A stretch of 64,000 bases of DNA from Lacticaseibacillus yichunensis (lineage in GTDB: Bacteria; Bacillota; Bacilli; Lactobacillales; Lactobacillaceae): contig NZ_RHOG01000005.1 in NCBI RefSeq assembly GCF_003946405.1, positions 35,627 through 99,626 of the forward strand, given 5' to 3'. Under the pieces are notes generated by a model, which searched no databases, was not told where the DNA came from, and saw only the letters and a list, made by a program, of their open reading frames with translations. Position numbers and translations under genes: made by a program. Shown piece after piece: positions 25,968 through 34,411 of this stretch (positions are counted from its first letter, which is position 1; every line of letters starts with the position of its first letter).

Positions 25968-26639
25968 ATGGAGATCACGGTCAATCACATTCGCATCAAT
26001 TATGAAAAGCACGGAAGCGGCGCCCCCCTTTTACTGCTTCACGGCAACGGGGAAGATCTGCACCTTTTCGACGATCTGACGCCACTTTTGGCAAAGACGC
26101 ACACCGTTTATGCCTTGGACAGCCGAGACCACGGCCAAAGCGAGCGCGGCGTCGCGTTGACGTATGAACTGATGGCAGAGGACGTGCGTGCCTTTTTGCG
26201 TGAGCTGAATCTGATGAAGGTAACGCTGATCGGGTTCTCAGACGGCGCGATCACCGCGATGCTGGTCGCCAGTGCCTCGCCAAGGCGGATTCATAAATTA
26301 GTGCTAGCCGGTGGTAATCTCACCCCACGCGGCGTGCGGTGGGCGGCACGAACCGGGGTGCGACTTGCCTATCTCAAGCACCGCGATCCGCTGTTGGGTC
26401 TGATGCTGCACGGCCCGCACATCAGTCAAAAACAGTTGCGGGCGATCACGGCCCAGACACTTGTGTTGACTGGGGCGAAAGATGTCATCACCCGCAAAGA
26501 GAGTATCGCGATCGCCAGCGGTATTCCGGGCAGTATCTTGCAGATCGTCCCAAACGCCGAGCACAGCGATTATGTCAAAGACGCCGGCCGATTTTACCCG
26601 CTGATTCGCGCGTTTGTCAGTCCGACGCCAGAAGCATGA
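25968..26639 (+). CDS. Alpha/beta-fold hydrolase
   Basis: 223 residues. The early LLLLHGNGEDLHLF is the oxyanion-hole HG motif; the nucleophile elbow is GFSDG near residue 90; TLVLTGAKDVI supplies the acidic residue and NAEHSDYV the catalytic His. The size is slightly short for the family. The substrate is unknown; related small hydrolases are esterases or peptidase-like enzymes. Start 25968 has GGAGG 9 bases upstream. The 176 bases before it have no other gene. Confidence 0.85.
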   Translation: MEITVNHIRINYEKHGSGAPLLLLHGNGEDLHLFDDLTPLLAKTHTVYALDSRDHGQSERGVALTYELMAEDVRAFLRELNLMKVTLIGFSDGAITAMLVASASPRRIHKLVLAGGNLTPRGVRWAARTGVRLAYLKHRDPLLGLMLHGPHISQKQLRAITAQTLVLTGAKDVITRKESIAIASGIPGSILQIVPNAEHSDYVKDAGRFYPLIRAFVSPTPEA

Positions 26640-26686
26640 TTCGTCGCTCGCCTGACAAGGCTAATTGAAAGTGAAGTCCAATCAAG

Positions 26687-26718
26687 CGCTGCGACAAAAC
26701 GTCGCGCGCTTTTTTTGC
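26687..26718 (+). terminator. Intrinsic terminator of the hydrolase gene
   Basis: GCGCTGCGAC / GTCGCGCGC hairpin followed by seven T residues; it faces the terminator of ncRNA copy 1. Confidence 0.75.
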
Positions 26719-26719
26719 G

Positions 26720-27108
26720 CAAAAAAACGCCAACCGACAAATTTCGTCAGTTGGCGCCTCAGGACACACTAAAGAGGCCTCGAGAGGCCCCATTTTTGAA
26801 ATTTTCAGTTACGAACGTGCCGCTGTCTGCGCGGGAGTCGGTGCCGCGCCCTATGTACCGTGTGCTACCCGCTGTGATGGCACACGGTGATCCATCCGAC
26901 CCATTTTGAACACCAGATGAAAATGGCATCCGTTGTTAACGCTTATACCCGAATCGCCGAACACGCGCCAGCGCCGGTGAGACAGGCCCCATGAGACTCA
27001 AGGGAAAGCTACGATCGTTCGGCAACCGGACTCGGCCGGCAGGACCACCGAAGGAATTGGACAGGAGTTCAGTGAGTTTGCAAGGCTCACACCTGCAATC
27101 GAGTTAAC
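26720..27108 (-). ncRNA. Long structured ncRNA of unknown family, copy 1
   Basis: About 390 nt, transcribed on the minus strand from a strong promoter and ending in the GCGCCAACTGACGAA / TTTGTCGGTTGGCG hairpin plus seven U residues. Apart from the first ~50 nt it is essentially identical to the copy at 58969-59358. Predicted helices include GTGAG/CTCAC near the 5' end, CCATTTT/AAAATGG, ACCGTGTGC/GCACACGGT, GCGCGG/CCGCGC and GGCCTC/GAGGCC. Pyrimidine-rich single-stranded stretches such as CTCCTGTCC resemble anti-Shine-Dalgarno seeds. Conserved cores of RNase P RNA, tmRNA, SRP RNA and 6S RNA were looked for and not found. Confidence 0.85.
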
Positions 27109-27114
27109 GAAATC

Positions 27115-27143
27115 AGTATAGTCGGGTGCTTACTTTTTGTCAA
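27115..27143 (-). promoter_or_regulatory. Promoter of ncRNA copy 1
   Basis: TTGACA (27138-27143), 17-base spacer, TATACT (27115-27120) on the minus strand, near consensus; identical boxes in copy 2. Confidence 0.88.
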
Positions 27144-27181
27144 CGTTTTCAATCTGCGTGGAATCGCTGTTACAGCGGTGT

Positions 27182-27195
27182 TGTGAGCGCTTACG
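27182..27195 (-). promoter_or_regulatory. cre-like site upstream of ncRNA copy 1
   Basis: Minus strand CGTAAGCGCTCACA, one mismatch from TGNAANCGNTNNCA. It is centred about 80 bases upstream of the predicted start, the same place as in copy 2. Confidence 0.65.
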
Positions 27196-27223
27196 AAAAA
27201 CTTAATGTTTGGTTTACGCACGC

Positions 27224-27256
27224 GAAAAAAGCCGAGCCCATTTTGCAAGGCTCGAC
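27224..27256 (-). terminator. Intrinsic terminator of the dlt-linked serine hydrolase
   Basis: CGAGCC / GGGCTCG hairpin with a run of U residues on the minus strand just after the stop codon. Confidence 0.75.
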
Positions 27257-27263
27257 TGATCGA

Positions 27264-28493
27264 TCAAATATATTGTTTGGCCAGCGCGTCGGCGATCTTC
27301 AGGAACGGATACTTGTCCGGCGCCTTGGTTGTGTTGGTCAAGAAGATCACGGCGTTTTGACCGTCTCGACTGATGCGCATGAACCCGGTGAAGCCGTAGC
27401 CGTAGCCTTGCGCGCGACGCTGGGTCGCCACCGATTGATACAGGCCCCCGGCGTAACTGCTATTCGTGCCAGCTAACCGGGTGTACAACGTCTTTTTCTC
27501 CGCCGGCGTCAAAATCGTGCCATCCTGCAACGCTTTTTCCGCGTGATACAGTTCCATGCAGTTCATGTAGAGCTGCCCGGTGCCCAGCTCGAAATGAGCC
27601 TGCGTTGCGCTGGTGGTATAGGCGGCACTGAAATCCGCGAGCGCGGCTTTCGGCGGCCAGCGGTATCCCAGGGCGGCCGTTTGTGGGAGCGGGTCATAGG
27701 CAAATGTCGCCGCGTTCAACTTGAGGGGATCGAGGATCAGCTCGTGCAAGTTTTGCGGATACTGTTTACCGCTGACCTTCGCCAAGATGCCGCAGAGAAT
27801 GTTGTAGTTCAGCCCGGCGTAGAAGAAACTGCGGTGCTGCGCCGGGTCAAACTGCACCATGGTCGCCATGTTCGCGACGGCTTGCTGGTCGTTGACGTAC
27901 GGGCGTGGCCCATATCCTTGGCCAGGGCGATACCCCGAGGTCATGGTCAACAATTCCTGAACCGTGACCTGGCTGGCCGCCGGAAACTGTGGGAAAAATT
28001 GGCTCAGTTTGGTCGTCATCGCGAGCTTACCCGCCGAGATCTGCTTCATGATCAATGCAGCAGTCAGGCTTTTTTGAATCGAGTTGATCTCGTACAGCGT
28101 CCCCAAACTATTTTTCTGGCCCGTGCCGGCGTTTGCGATACCGCTAGCGTAACTGGCGACCAGTTTCCCGCCCCGCACGATGATTGCCGTCCCGTTGAAG
28201 TGAAGCGGGGCAAGGCGACCCTGCAAAACAGCCTGGATGGTCGGGTCCACCGTCGAGGGCGTCTTCGAGACACTGCTAGAACTGGTAACGGTGGGCTCAG
28301 AGACCGTCCGTGTCATCGTGACGAGACTCGACTTCGCCTTTTGGGCCACCGCGTTGGCTTGGTGGCGGTGCCAAACATAGGCGCCGCCCATCGCGGCCAG
28401 CGCCACCATTGCAAGGGCGAGAATGGCCGCGAGCACATGCGCTGGTCGTTTGGCGTGGGCGGACTGCTCACGCCGCTGTTTGCGTGTTTGCAT
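27264..28493 (-). CDS. Membrane-anchored serine hydrolase (beta-lactamase/PBP-like), candidate D-Ala esterase of the dlt operon
   Basis: 409 residues from ATG 28493, which lies 4 bases after the dltD stop codon. A basic N-terminus and one membrane helix (AHVLAAILALAMVALAAMGG) are followed by a serine beta-lactamase-like domain: S-x-x-K is SIQK (Ser138-Lys141); the second motif reads YAGLNYN instead of the usual YxN. A G-rich strand YGYGFTGFMRIS precedes the end. Placement as the last gene of the dlt operon, just after dltD, suggests action on D-alanylated teichoic acids, as established for FmtA (S. aureus) and DltE (L. plantarum). A carboxypeptidase role is the alternative. Confidence 0.8.
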   Translation of the reverse strand: MQTRKQRREQSAHAKRPAHVLAAILALAMVALAAMGGAYVWHRHQANAVAQKAKSSLVTMTRTVSEPTVTSSSSVSKTPSTVDPTIQAVLQGRLAPLHFNGTAIIVRGGKLVASYASGIANAGTGQKNSLGTLYEINSIQKSLTAALIMKQISAGKLAMTTKLSQFFPQFPAASQVTVQELLTMTSGYRPGQGYGPRPYVNDQQAVANMATMVQFDPAQHRSFFYAGLNYNILCGILAKVSGKQYPQNLHELILDPLKLNAATFAYDPLPQTAALGYRWPPKAALADFSAAYTTSATQAHFELGTGQLYMNCMELYHAEKALQDGTILTPAEKKTLYTRLAGTNSSYAGGLYQSVATQRRAQGYGYGFTGFMRISRDGQNAVIFLTNTTKAPDKYPFLKIADALAKQYI

Positions 28494-28497
28494 GGAC

Positions 28498-29754
28498 TCA
28501 CTTCCAGCTTGTCGCGTTGGCCCACGCGGCGGAATAGTAATGGTGGTTGATGTGGTAAACTGGCTTTTCCTGCTTCTCTTCCAGGAACGGGGCGACAGTC
28601 TCATCGACCTTCACCCAGCCGCGCCAACCCAGGTGAATGGTGTCTTGCATAAAGTACTTCTCTTTGCCGTCCTGGGTGAGATCCTGAACGCGGTCAAAGC
28701 CTTGGCTGGTCAATTGGTGCTTCACCTTGCTGGCAGCCGTTTTGATCATCGACTGCGACAGCCCGGTGTAGGCGGCCCATTTTTGGTTGATCGGCGGAAT
28801 GACGAACTGGACGTCGACATGGTAGCGCGCGAATTGCTCCAGCAGTAGCTCCAAGTCGCCGTATTCGGGCGAGCGGCAATAATCGAAGCGCACCTGACTA
28901 TTTTTCAGCCCATCGATCTTCCCGCCAGCAAGTCGGGTCGAATAGAAATGATTGTCGATGCCCAGGTCATTGTTCGACGTCGCCTTGGCCGCGATCTTGT
29001 CGGCCAGCGCGTTCAGCTCCGGATAAGTCGCGGCGGCCGGCAACTGCTTTTCCGCCTTCTCGATCTTCGGCAAGTTATTGGCCTTGAACCCATAGCGGGA
29101 AAACAGGGCGTCTTCGTTGTTCAACAGCCGCGCGCGAAGATCCAGCAGCGACATCGTGGCACTGGAGATCGGTTGTCCGGCGGCGATGTCCTTGGTGGCG
29201 TCATAAAGCGTCGCGTTGTCACGGATCACCGGCATTTTCAGCAAACGGTGCGCCGCATAGACATCGGCCGCACGTTTTGGCTCCGCCGAGCGCAGCCATT
29301 CGATCGTCTGCATTGGCGAAAAATAATAGGCGAAGGCATCCGGCATCTGGCCCATTTTGGTGAACCACTGCAGGGATAAGATAACGACCGCCTTTTTCCC
29401 GGCCAACTGCTGAATCATCGTCTGATCGGCGATGAAATGCGTCAGCGACTGGGTCCCCGGCGCACCGAGGAGCAGCGGGCGGTAATTGCGATCGTATTTG
29501 GCCGCCAAAACAGAGGGATGAAACGCGTCCATCCGGGACAATTCACTTGAGCCGAAAAACGGCACGTAGCCGTCTTGGACCGCCTGATGCTTGATGCGCT
29601 GACCCGCAAGCACGTCTGGTGACAAGGAGACCGCAGCGCGTTCGATCGTGCCACGGTTCAGATTCCCCAGCGGAAGCGGCGCGACCAAGATCACCGCGAC
29701 TAGCGCAAAGGCGACCGCAATCGGTCCGAAGATCTGCCAGAGCTTCTTTTTCAT
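28498..29754 (-). CDS. dltD: D-alanyl-lipoteichoic acid biosynthesis protein DltD
   Basis: 418 residues from ATG 29754, whose ATGA overlaps the dltC stop. One N-terminal membrane helix ([20 protein letters not shown]) then an SGNH-like domain with [16 protein letters not shown] carrying the catalytic Ser motif and a C-terminal [10 protein letters not shown] containing the Asp/His pair. DltD transfers D-Ala to teichoic acid outside the membrane. Length is normal. Confidence 0.97.
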   Translation of the reverse strand: MKKKLWQIFGPIAVAFALVAVILVAPLPLGNLNRGTIERAAVSLSPDVLAGQRIKHQAVQDGYVPFFGSSELSRMDAFHPSVLAAKYDRNYRPLLLGAPGTQSLTHFIADQTMIQQLAGKKAVVILSLQWFTKMGQMPDAFAYYFSPMQTIEWLRSAEPKRAADVYAAHRLLKMPVIRDNATLYDATKDIAAGQPISSATMSLLDLRARLLNNEDALFSRYGFKANNLPKIEKAEKQLPAAATYPELNALADKIAAKATSNNDLGIDNHFYSTRLAGGKIDGLKNSQVRFDYCRSPEYGDLELLLEQFARYHVDVQFVIPPINQKWAAYTGLSQSMIKTAASKVKHQLTSQGFDRVQDLTQDGKEKYFMQDTIHLGWRGWVKVDETVAPFLEEKQEKPVYHINHHYYSAAWANATSWK

Positions 29755-29990
29755 TGGGCGTCTGCCACCTTTTTGATGATCTTCGCAGCCGTATCCCACT
29801 GGCTGCGGTCGAACTCAGAAACAGGAACGGTCACGCCGAGCTGGTCCTGCAGTTCAAGCAACAACTGAACGGTGTCCATCGAATCCAGCAGGGCGTTGTC
29901 AAACAAGTTATCATCCAAATTGTTGGCCAGGTCTTCGCCAGTCAGGTCCTGCAAAATGTTCAATACCGTTTCTTTGATGTTTTCAGCCAT
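29751..29990 (-). CDS. dltC: D-alanine carrier protein DltC
   Basis: 79 residues, acidic acyl-carrier-like protein. Ser37 in [12 protein letters not shown] is the phosphopantetheine attachment site. DltA charges it with D-Ala. A ~330-base gap separates it from dltB and is filled by hairpin array B, whereas these genes usually sit back to back. Confidence 0.97.
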   Translation of the reverse strand: MAENIKETVLNILQDLTGEDLANNLDDNLFDNALLDSMDTVQLLLELQDQLGVTVPVSEFDRSQWDTAAKIIKKVADAQ

Positions 29991-30032
29991 GATAATTTCT
30001 CCTTTTGATTGTTGATAGAATTGATTGTGGGT

Positions 30033-30322
30033 GAAGTTAGCTGCTCAGACTTAAACGCTCGGCTTCGCACCCTTTCCAGTTGGGCTTCGCGGGGCAGGGG
30101 TGAGGCATCTAACTGGTCCCGTCACTCGGGGCTAAGAGCGCCCCAAGCGCCAGGCCCAAGTTAGCTGCTCACCCCTGAACGCTCGGCTTCGCACCCTTTC
30201 CAGTTGGGCTTCGGCCCGCATGGCGGAGACCTCTAGGCGTCTCATGCACTCGGTGGCAAGGTGCGCCACCAAGCACCTGAGCCGGCCTAGCTGTTCCGCC
30301 ATCCCGCGGGCCTCCGCACCCT
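30033..30322 (-). repeat. Hairpin-repeat array B inside the dlt operon (dltB-dltC gap)
   Basis: Read in the direction of dlt transcription, the first unit (30322-30201) starts TAGGGTGCGG, where TAG is the stop codon of dltB. It pairs GGCCCGC/GCGGGCC, GATGGCGGA/TCCGCCAT and TTGGTGGC/GCCACCGA and ends GAAGCCCAACTG. A second unit (30200-30076) pairs AGGGGTGAG/CTCACCCCT. A third is truncated (30075-30033). The dltB-dltC mRNA therefore carries two very stable hairpins between cistrons. Confidence 0.88.
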
Positions 30323-31553
30323 ACCGCGAGATATGTGGCATTGGTGCGAACCAGAGTTGGTTCAGGAAGCCCGAGAAGATCAGGAATGAGAAGCAGACCA
30401 CGTTGAAGGTGATGAAGATCGCCAAGGCCTGGGTCCACTTGTTGTGCGGCAGTGACTTGCGATGTTTTTTCTTAAACCGAAGCCAGATGTCATTGATGAT
30501 GATCGCCGCGGCATGGAACAGCCCGTAGACGATGTAGTACCAGGTGACGCCGTGCCAGAAGCCCATCACCAGGAAGTTGATCAGGTACGCGACCTGGGAC
30601 ACGCGGATGCGATTTTTCACCAGCTTGTGCTTCATGATGAAAAACGTGACGCGCATGAAGATGAAATCGCGGAACCAAAACGACAGGGTCATGTGCCAAC
30701 GTTGCCAAAAATCCTTGATATTGCCGGCGATGAATGGCTTGTTGAAATTCATCGGAGTGGCGATGCCCATCAGGTAAGACACCCCAACGGCAAACAGCGA
30801 ATAGCCTGCGAAGTCGAAGAACAGATACATCGAGTACGTGTACATGTACTTGACCAGCTCCAGCGACAGGCCGGTGCCGAAGAATGCATCGCGCATCCCC
30901 ATCGCCCCGCGCGCCACCTGGGGCAGTGCAACGGTGCCAAACAGATAGCCGAGAATATATTTATACAGAAAGCCGATGAAGATGTAATGGACGCCTTTGC
31001 CGACCATGTCGATATAAGCATCCCGGTCAGGAATTTTTTCATAATCCTGCTCGAACCGGCGAAAACGGTCGATCGGGCCGCTGGAGATCGTCGGGAAGAA
31101 AAGCAGGAAGCGAATGAATGCCCACAGCGAGAAGTTCTTTATCGTGCCGTCGCGCATTTCCATGATCATCTGAACCGATTTAAACGTCAGGTAGGAAATG
31201 CCTAAGAACCCGATCAGCGAGGGATGCGGCGAGAAGACCGGGGTCATTTTCACGACCACCAGTGGCATAATGCTGGCAATCACGGCGAGCACAAACATCC
31301 AGGTCTGATTTTGCCGACTGCGATAGCGGTGATACCCCCACACCAGCGCGGCTTCAAACACCACATAACCGATCAGCGCGACGCCTTGTTGCCACTTGTC
31401 AGCATCAAAGATCAGAAACAAGAACAGAAACGAGACGATCGTTTCATAGATCTTGAACCGCCGGCCAAATGTGAGACCGATCATGAGCGGGACCAAGGCG
31501 ATGAGCAGATAGACAAAATACATCGGGTTGGCGTATGGCTGCAAATTGATCAT
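30321..31553 (-). CDS. dltB: D-alanyl transfer MBOAT protein DltB
   Basis: 410 residues, many membrane helices, MBOAT family. The catalytic His lies in MGFWHGVTWYYIVYG. DltB moves the D-Ala from DltC across the membrane. Its start overlaps the dltA stop (ATGA). Its stop codon TAG lies at the first bases of hairpin array B. Confidence 0.97.
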   Translation of the reverse strand: MINLQPYANPMYFVYLLIALVPLMIGLTFGRRFKIYETIVSFLFLFLIFDADKWQQGVALIGYVVFEAALVWGYHRYRSRQNQTWMFVLAVIASIMPLVVVKMTPVFSPHPSLIGFLGISYLTFKSVQMIMEMRDGTIKNFSLWAFIRFLLFFPTISSGPIDRFRRFEQDYEKIPDRDAYIDMVGKGVHYIFIGFLYKYILGYLFGTVALPQVARGAMGMRDAFFGTGLSLELVKYMYTYSMYLFFDFAGYSLFAVGVSYLMGIATPMNFNKPFIAGNIKDFWQRWHMTLSFWFRDFIFMRVTFFIMKHKLVKNRIRVSQVAYLINFLVMGFWHGVTWYYIVYGLFHAAAIIINDIWLRFKKKHRKSLPHNKWTQALAIFITFNVVCFSFLIFSGFLNQLWFAPMPHISR

Positions 31554-33061
31554 TGATCGTTGACCTCCGCGATCAAGGCCTTGATCGCGACCTTGTTATT
31601 TTGCGTCTGCGGCAAGCTGTCGCGATAGATGAAGCGCTGCGGAATCATGTACGGCATCATTACGCCGCCCAGGTAGCTCTTGATGGCCTTGGTCAGCGCC
31701 AGGTTGCTTTCATAGTCATTGGCTTCCGGCACCACGAAGGCGAGAAGCTGGGCGACTTTATGGTCCGCGTTGTATTTTGGCACCGCGACCCCTTGCCGGA
31801 TCATCGGTGCATCACTGAGAAAATGGTTGACCTCTTCAAGCTCGATGCGGAACCCATTGAGCTTGATCTGAAAATCGGTCCGGCCGAGATAAAAGATCAT
31901 GCCGTCATCATCGATGTACCCAAGGTCGCCGGTTGCATAGCTTTGCGTCCCATCGGCAGCCGTGCTGAAGACCGCCGCCGTTTTTTCCGGTCGATTGATG
32001 TAACCTTTCGAGACGCTTTCGCCGCTGATCACAAGCTCGCCGACTTGATGGCCGTCTTGTTCGCGCGCGTCCTTCAAGCTGACCGTGTCTTCCGGCTGCA
32101 TGATCCCGATCGGCAGGCGGGCATGATCAGCCAGGACCTGCTGCGTGATTTGAACGGCGGAAACGGCGACGGTCGTCTCAGTCGGCCCATACGTGTTGTA
32201 CAGTCGAATCTGTGGAAAACGCTCGAGCACTTTGGCCGCCGTGGCATGGGTCAATTCCTCACCGCACAGCAGAATCATCTCAAGGTCCGGATAATGCGCC
32301 GCATCGAAGGTCGGCTCCAGCAAGGCGATGTCTAAAAATGATGGGGTGGAGACCCACACCTGAAGGTCCAGCCGAGGCAGGGTCGCAAACAGTTGCATCA
32401 GATTGTCGGTGACGGATTTTGGCATCACCTCGATGCACCCACCAGCCGCCAAGCCGACATACAGGTCCATCACAGACAGATCAAAGGAATATGGCGCCTG
32501 ACTCAGCATTTTCGGATGCATCGGCAAGGCGAAGGTGTGCATCCAGTTGACGAAGCTGACCAAATTGCGATGGGAGATCTGAACCCCTTTTGGCTGACCA
32601 GTTGTGCCCGAGGTGAAAAGAATGTAGAAATTCTCATCCCCCTGCACAGGCTGCAGGCCTGCCGCTTGCTTGCCACTAGCGATTGCCGTCGTCACTTCAG
32701 CCGGCGTCATGACCGGCGTGTGCATCGCGATCGGCAGATCCGCAAGCGCAAGGACATAAACGGGCTGGGCGATCTCTTCGATCATTGCGAGCCGATCGTT
32801 AGGCGAATGGGTGTCAACGGGAATGTAGGCGTGGCCACTTTTGACGGCGCCCAGCATCGCGGCGATCGTCGCAAAACTTTGATCGCAGTAGATCATGATT
32901 GGGCCAGCTGGAATGTTTTTCTCTGCCAACGTGGCCGCCACGCCATCGGATGCCTGTTTCAATTCCCCATACGTGTTGATCTCGCCGAGCACGTTATAAG
33001 CAGGTCGGTCCGGATCGGCCTGAGCGATCGAGTCAATGGTGTCAATGATGTTTTTGATCAT
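31550..33061 (-). CDS. dltA: D-alanine--D-alanyl carrier protein ligase DltA
   Basis: 503 residues, adenylate-forming enzyme: P-loop-like FTSGTTGQPKGVQISH, A5-type NTYGPTETT, ATGDLGYIDDDG and C-terminal Lys in NNKVAIKAL. It activates D-Ala with ATP and loads it onto DltC. It follows dltX after 10 bases. Confidence 0.98.
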   Translation of the reverse strand: MIKNIIDTIDSIAQADPDRPAYNVLGEINTYGELKQASDGVAATLAEKNIPAGPIMIYCDQSFATIAAMLGAVKSGHAYIPVDTHSPNDRLAMIEEIAQPVYVLALADLPIAMHTPVMTPAEVTTAIASGKQAAGLQPVQGDENFYILFTSGTTGQPKGVQISHRNLVSFVNWMHTFALPMHPKMLSQAPYSFDLSVMDLYVGLAAGGCIEVMPKSVTDNLMQLFATLPRLDLQVWVSTPSFLDIALLEPTFDAAHYPDLEMILLCGEELTHATAAKVLERFPQIRLYNTYGPTETTVAVSAVQITQQVLADHARLPIGIMQPEDTVSLKDAREQDGHQVGELVISGESVSKGYINRPEKTAAVFSTAADGTQSYATGDLGYIDDDGMIFYLGRTDFQIKLNGFRIELEEVNHFLSDAPMIRQGVAVPKYNADHKVAQLLAFVVPEANDYESNLALTKAIKSYLGGVMMPYMIPQRFIYRDSLPQTQNNKVAIKALIAEVNDQ

Positions 33062-33071
33062 AATGGACCTC

Positions 33072-33221
33072 CTAGAATTCGTTGTAGATGAAGCGGCTAT
33101 TCGTCACGCCGCGATAACTGTATAAATAAACCAAGATCATGATGATGATCGCGTAAAGCAGCGTGCGGCCGATGAATTGAACGACCGGCTTATGCCACCA
33201 GGTCAAAAAACGCGCTGTCAT
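33072..33221 (-). CDS. dltX: DltX, small membrane protein of the dlt operon
   Basis: 49 residues: one membrane helix (TLLYAIIIMILVYLYSY) and the conserved C-terminal FIYNEF. Start 33221 has an ideal AAGGAGG. DltX is required for D-alanylation and its C-terminal motif can carry D-Ala as an intermediate in the transfer. The hairpin array C ends only 15 bases upstream, so no ordinary promoter fits directly before dltX. Confidence 0.93.
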   Translation of the reverse strand: MTARFLTWWHKPVVQFIGRTLLYAIIIMILVYLYSYRGVTNSRFIYNEF

Positions 33222-33235
33222 TGCGTTTACCTCCT

Positions 33236-33545
33236 TGAGTTGCTGTGCGGGGGTTGGAACAGCCAAGTTGGCCGCCCACCCCTCCCGCACGGCTGCACAT
33301 CCTGTAGTTGAGCTCCGGCCCGCATGGTGGGAACATCTAGGCAACTCAAGCACTCGAGGGTAAGAGCGCCCTCAAGCGCTTGAGCCGACCTAGCTGTCCC
33401 ACCATCCCGCAGGCCTGCGCATCCTGTAGTTGAGCTCCGCCGTGCAGGGGTGAAACGTCTAACTGACCCTCGCGCTCGGCGGTCTTGCCGCCAAGCACTC
33501 CCGCCAAGTTAGTCGTTCCCCCCTCCCGCGCGGCTGCGCATCCTA
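33236..33545 (-). repeat. Hairpin-repeat array C upstream of dltX
   Basis: In the direction of transcription, the array starts TAGGATGCGCAGCC, where TAG is the stop codon of the glycosyltransferase gene. Unit 1 (33545-33428), unit 2 (33427-33307: GGCCTGCGGGATGGTGGGA pairs with TCCCACCATGCGGGCC, GGGCGC-tctta-CCCTC at the tip) and a truncated unit 3 (33306-33236). Boundaries read GAGCTCAAC-TACAGGATGCG, unlike arrays A, B and D, so units multiplied within this locus. Confidence 0.87.
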
Positions 33546-34307
33546 TCTAAATATTCCCCTCACGACGTACATGACGGGGCGCGGGCGGCCTCTTCTGTGG
33601 ACGCCGCTCAGCCATACGAGCAGTTGCGCGAGGTTCAATAGCAGCAGGCCAAGCACCAGCTGGCCCATCGCCAGCGCGACGATGCCGAAAATGGCAAGGG
33701 TCAATGCGCCGATGCGCAACCAGTGCCGCCATGGGACCGGCATCCCCGCAGTAGGCGTGGCCGGCCAGACGAGGTACCGCTGACGAAACCCGATCCAGTC
33801 GATCAGCTCAAGGGAAAAGCCCTCTTTGGTGGCCACTTTCAGCAAGGCGCTTCGGGCGGCCGCTGTCAGCAAGGCGTAATGATACCAATGCACCGGCGGA
33901 CTCAGCCGCAGGGCGTGGTCCTGCCCCGGCATCGTCACCCCGACCACTTCCGCCCCCGCATCGAAATGGTTGGACAAAAGTTGCGGCAGTAGATCTTCAT
34001 GCGGCTGATCCAGATCGGCGATCAAGTAAAGATCCGCCGTAATGTTGGCCAACCCCGCCTGCACCGCGGCGTCAAAACCAAAGTGACGAGATAAACTGAT
34101 GTAATGGATGTGTGCTGGGTCTTTTGCGCGAAGCGTCTCAATGCTCGTCAAGACCTCGTTATTGGCGCCGTCGTCGATCAACCAATAATCAACAACAAGC
34201 CCCGGCCAAAGCCGTGCGCTTTCATCTAGTGCCGCCCGAAAGCGGATCACTGTTTCCGTGATGGCTGTCTGTTGCCAGCTTGGCATGATCAACGCCGCTG
34301 TCGGCAT
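33543..34307 (-). CDS. GT2-like glycosyltransferase with C-terminal membrane helices
   Basis: 254 residues from ATG 34307, which has a GAGGGGG site 7 bases away. GT-A fold: LIMPSWQQTA, YWLIDDGANNEVL, SRHFGFDAAVQAGL and LIADLDQPHEDLL correspond to the nucleotide-sugar site of undecaprenyl-phosphate glycosyltransferases, though key positions are degenerate (DLDQP for DADLQ). The middle region is shorter than in typical ~310-residue members. Two membrane helices occupy about 192-235. It precedes the dlt operon on the same strand and might decorate a wall polymer; activity is uncertain. Confidence 0.7.
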   Translation of the reverse strand: MPTAALIMPSWQQTAITETVIRFRAALDESARLWPGLVVDYWLIDDGANNEVLTSIETLRAKDPAHIHYISLSRHFGFDAAVQAGLANITADLYLIADLDQPHEDLLPQLLSNHFDAGAEVVGVTMPGQDHALRLSPPVHWYHYALLTAAARSALLKVATKEGFSLELIDWIGFRQRYLVWPATPTAGMPVPWRHWLRIGALTLAIFGIVALAMGQLVLGLLLLNLAQLLVWLSGVHRRGRPRPVMYVVRGIFR

Positions 34308-34324
34308 ATCGATTCCCCCTCGCA

Positions 34325-34370
34325 CAAAAAAACACCGTCGTCAGAATTTTTCATTCTGACTCAACGGTGT
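34325..34370 (-). terminator. Intrinsic terminator after the two-component system, immediately before the GT gene
   Basis: ACACCGT-x-GTCAGAAT / ATTCTGAC-x-ACGGTGT hairpin followed by seven U residues on the minus strand. It ends only ~18 bases before the GT start codon. A second inverted repeat (AAAATATAA / TTATATTTT) lies at 34380-34410. Confidence 0.85.
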
Positions 34371-34411
34371 CTAGTGTAGGAAAATATAACGGTGGCTTCC
34401 CCTTATATTTT

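Noticed and set aside
25795..26079. Small plus-strand frame between the lipoprotein and hydrolase genes
   Set aside because: Overlaps the start of the hydrolase in another frame, no ribosome site, no recognisable domain.
26720..27108. RNase P RNA, tmRNA, SRP RNA or 6S RNA as identity of the duplicated RNA
   Set aside because: The conserved core sequences of these RNAs were not found on the transcribed strand, and two nearly identical copies would be unusual for housekeeping RNAs.
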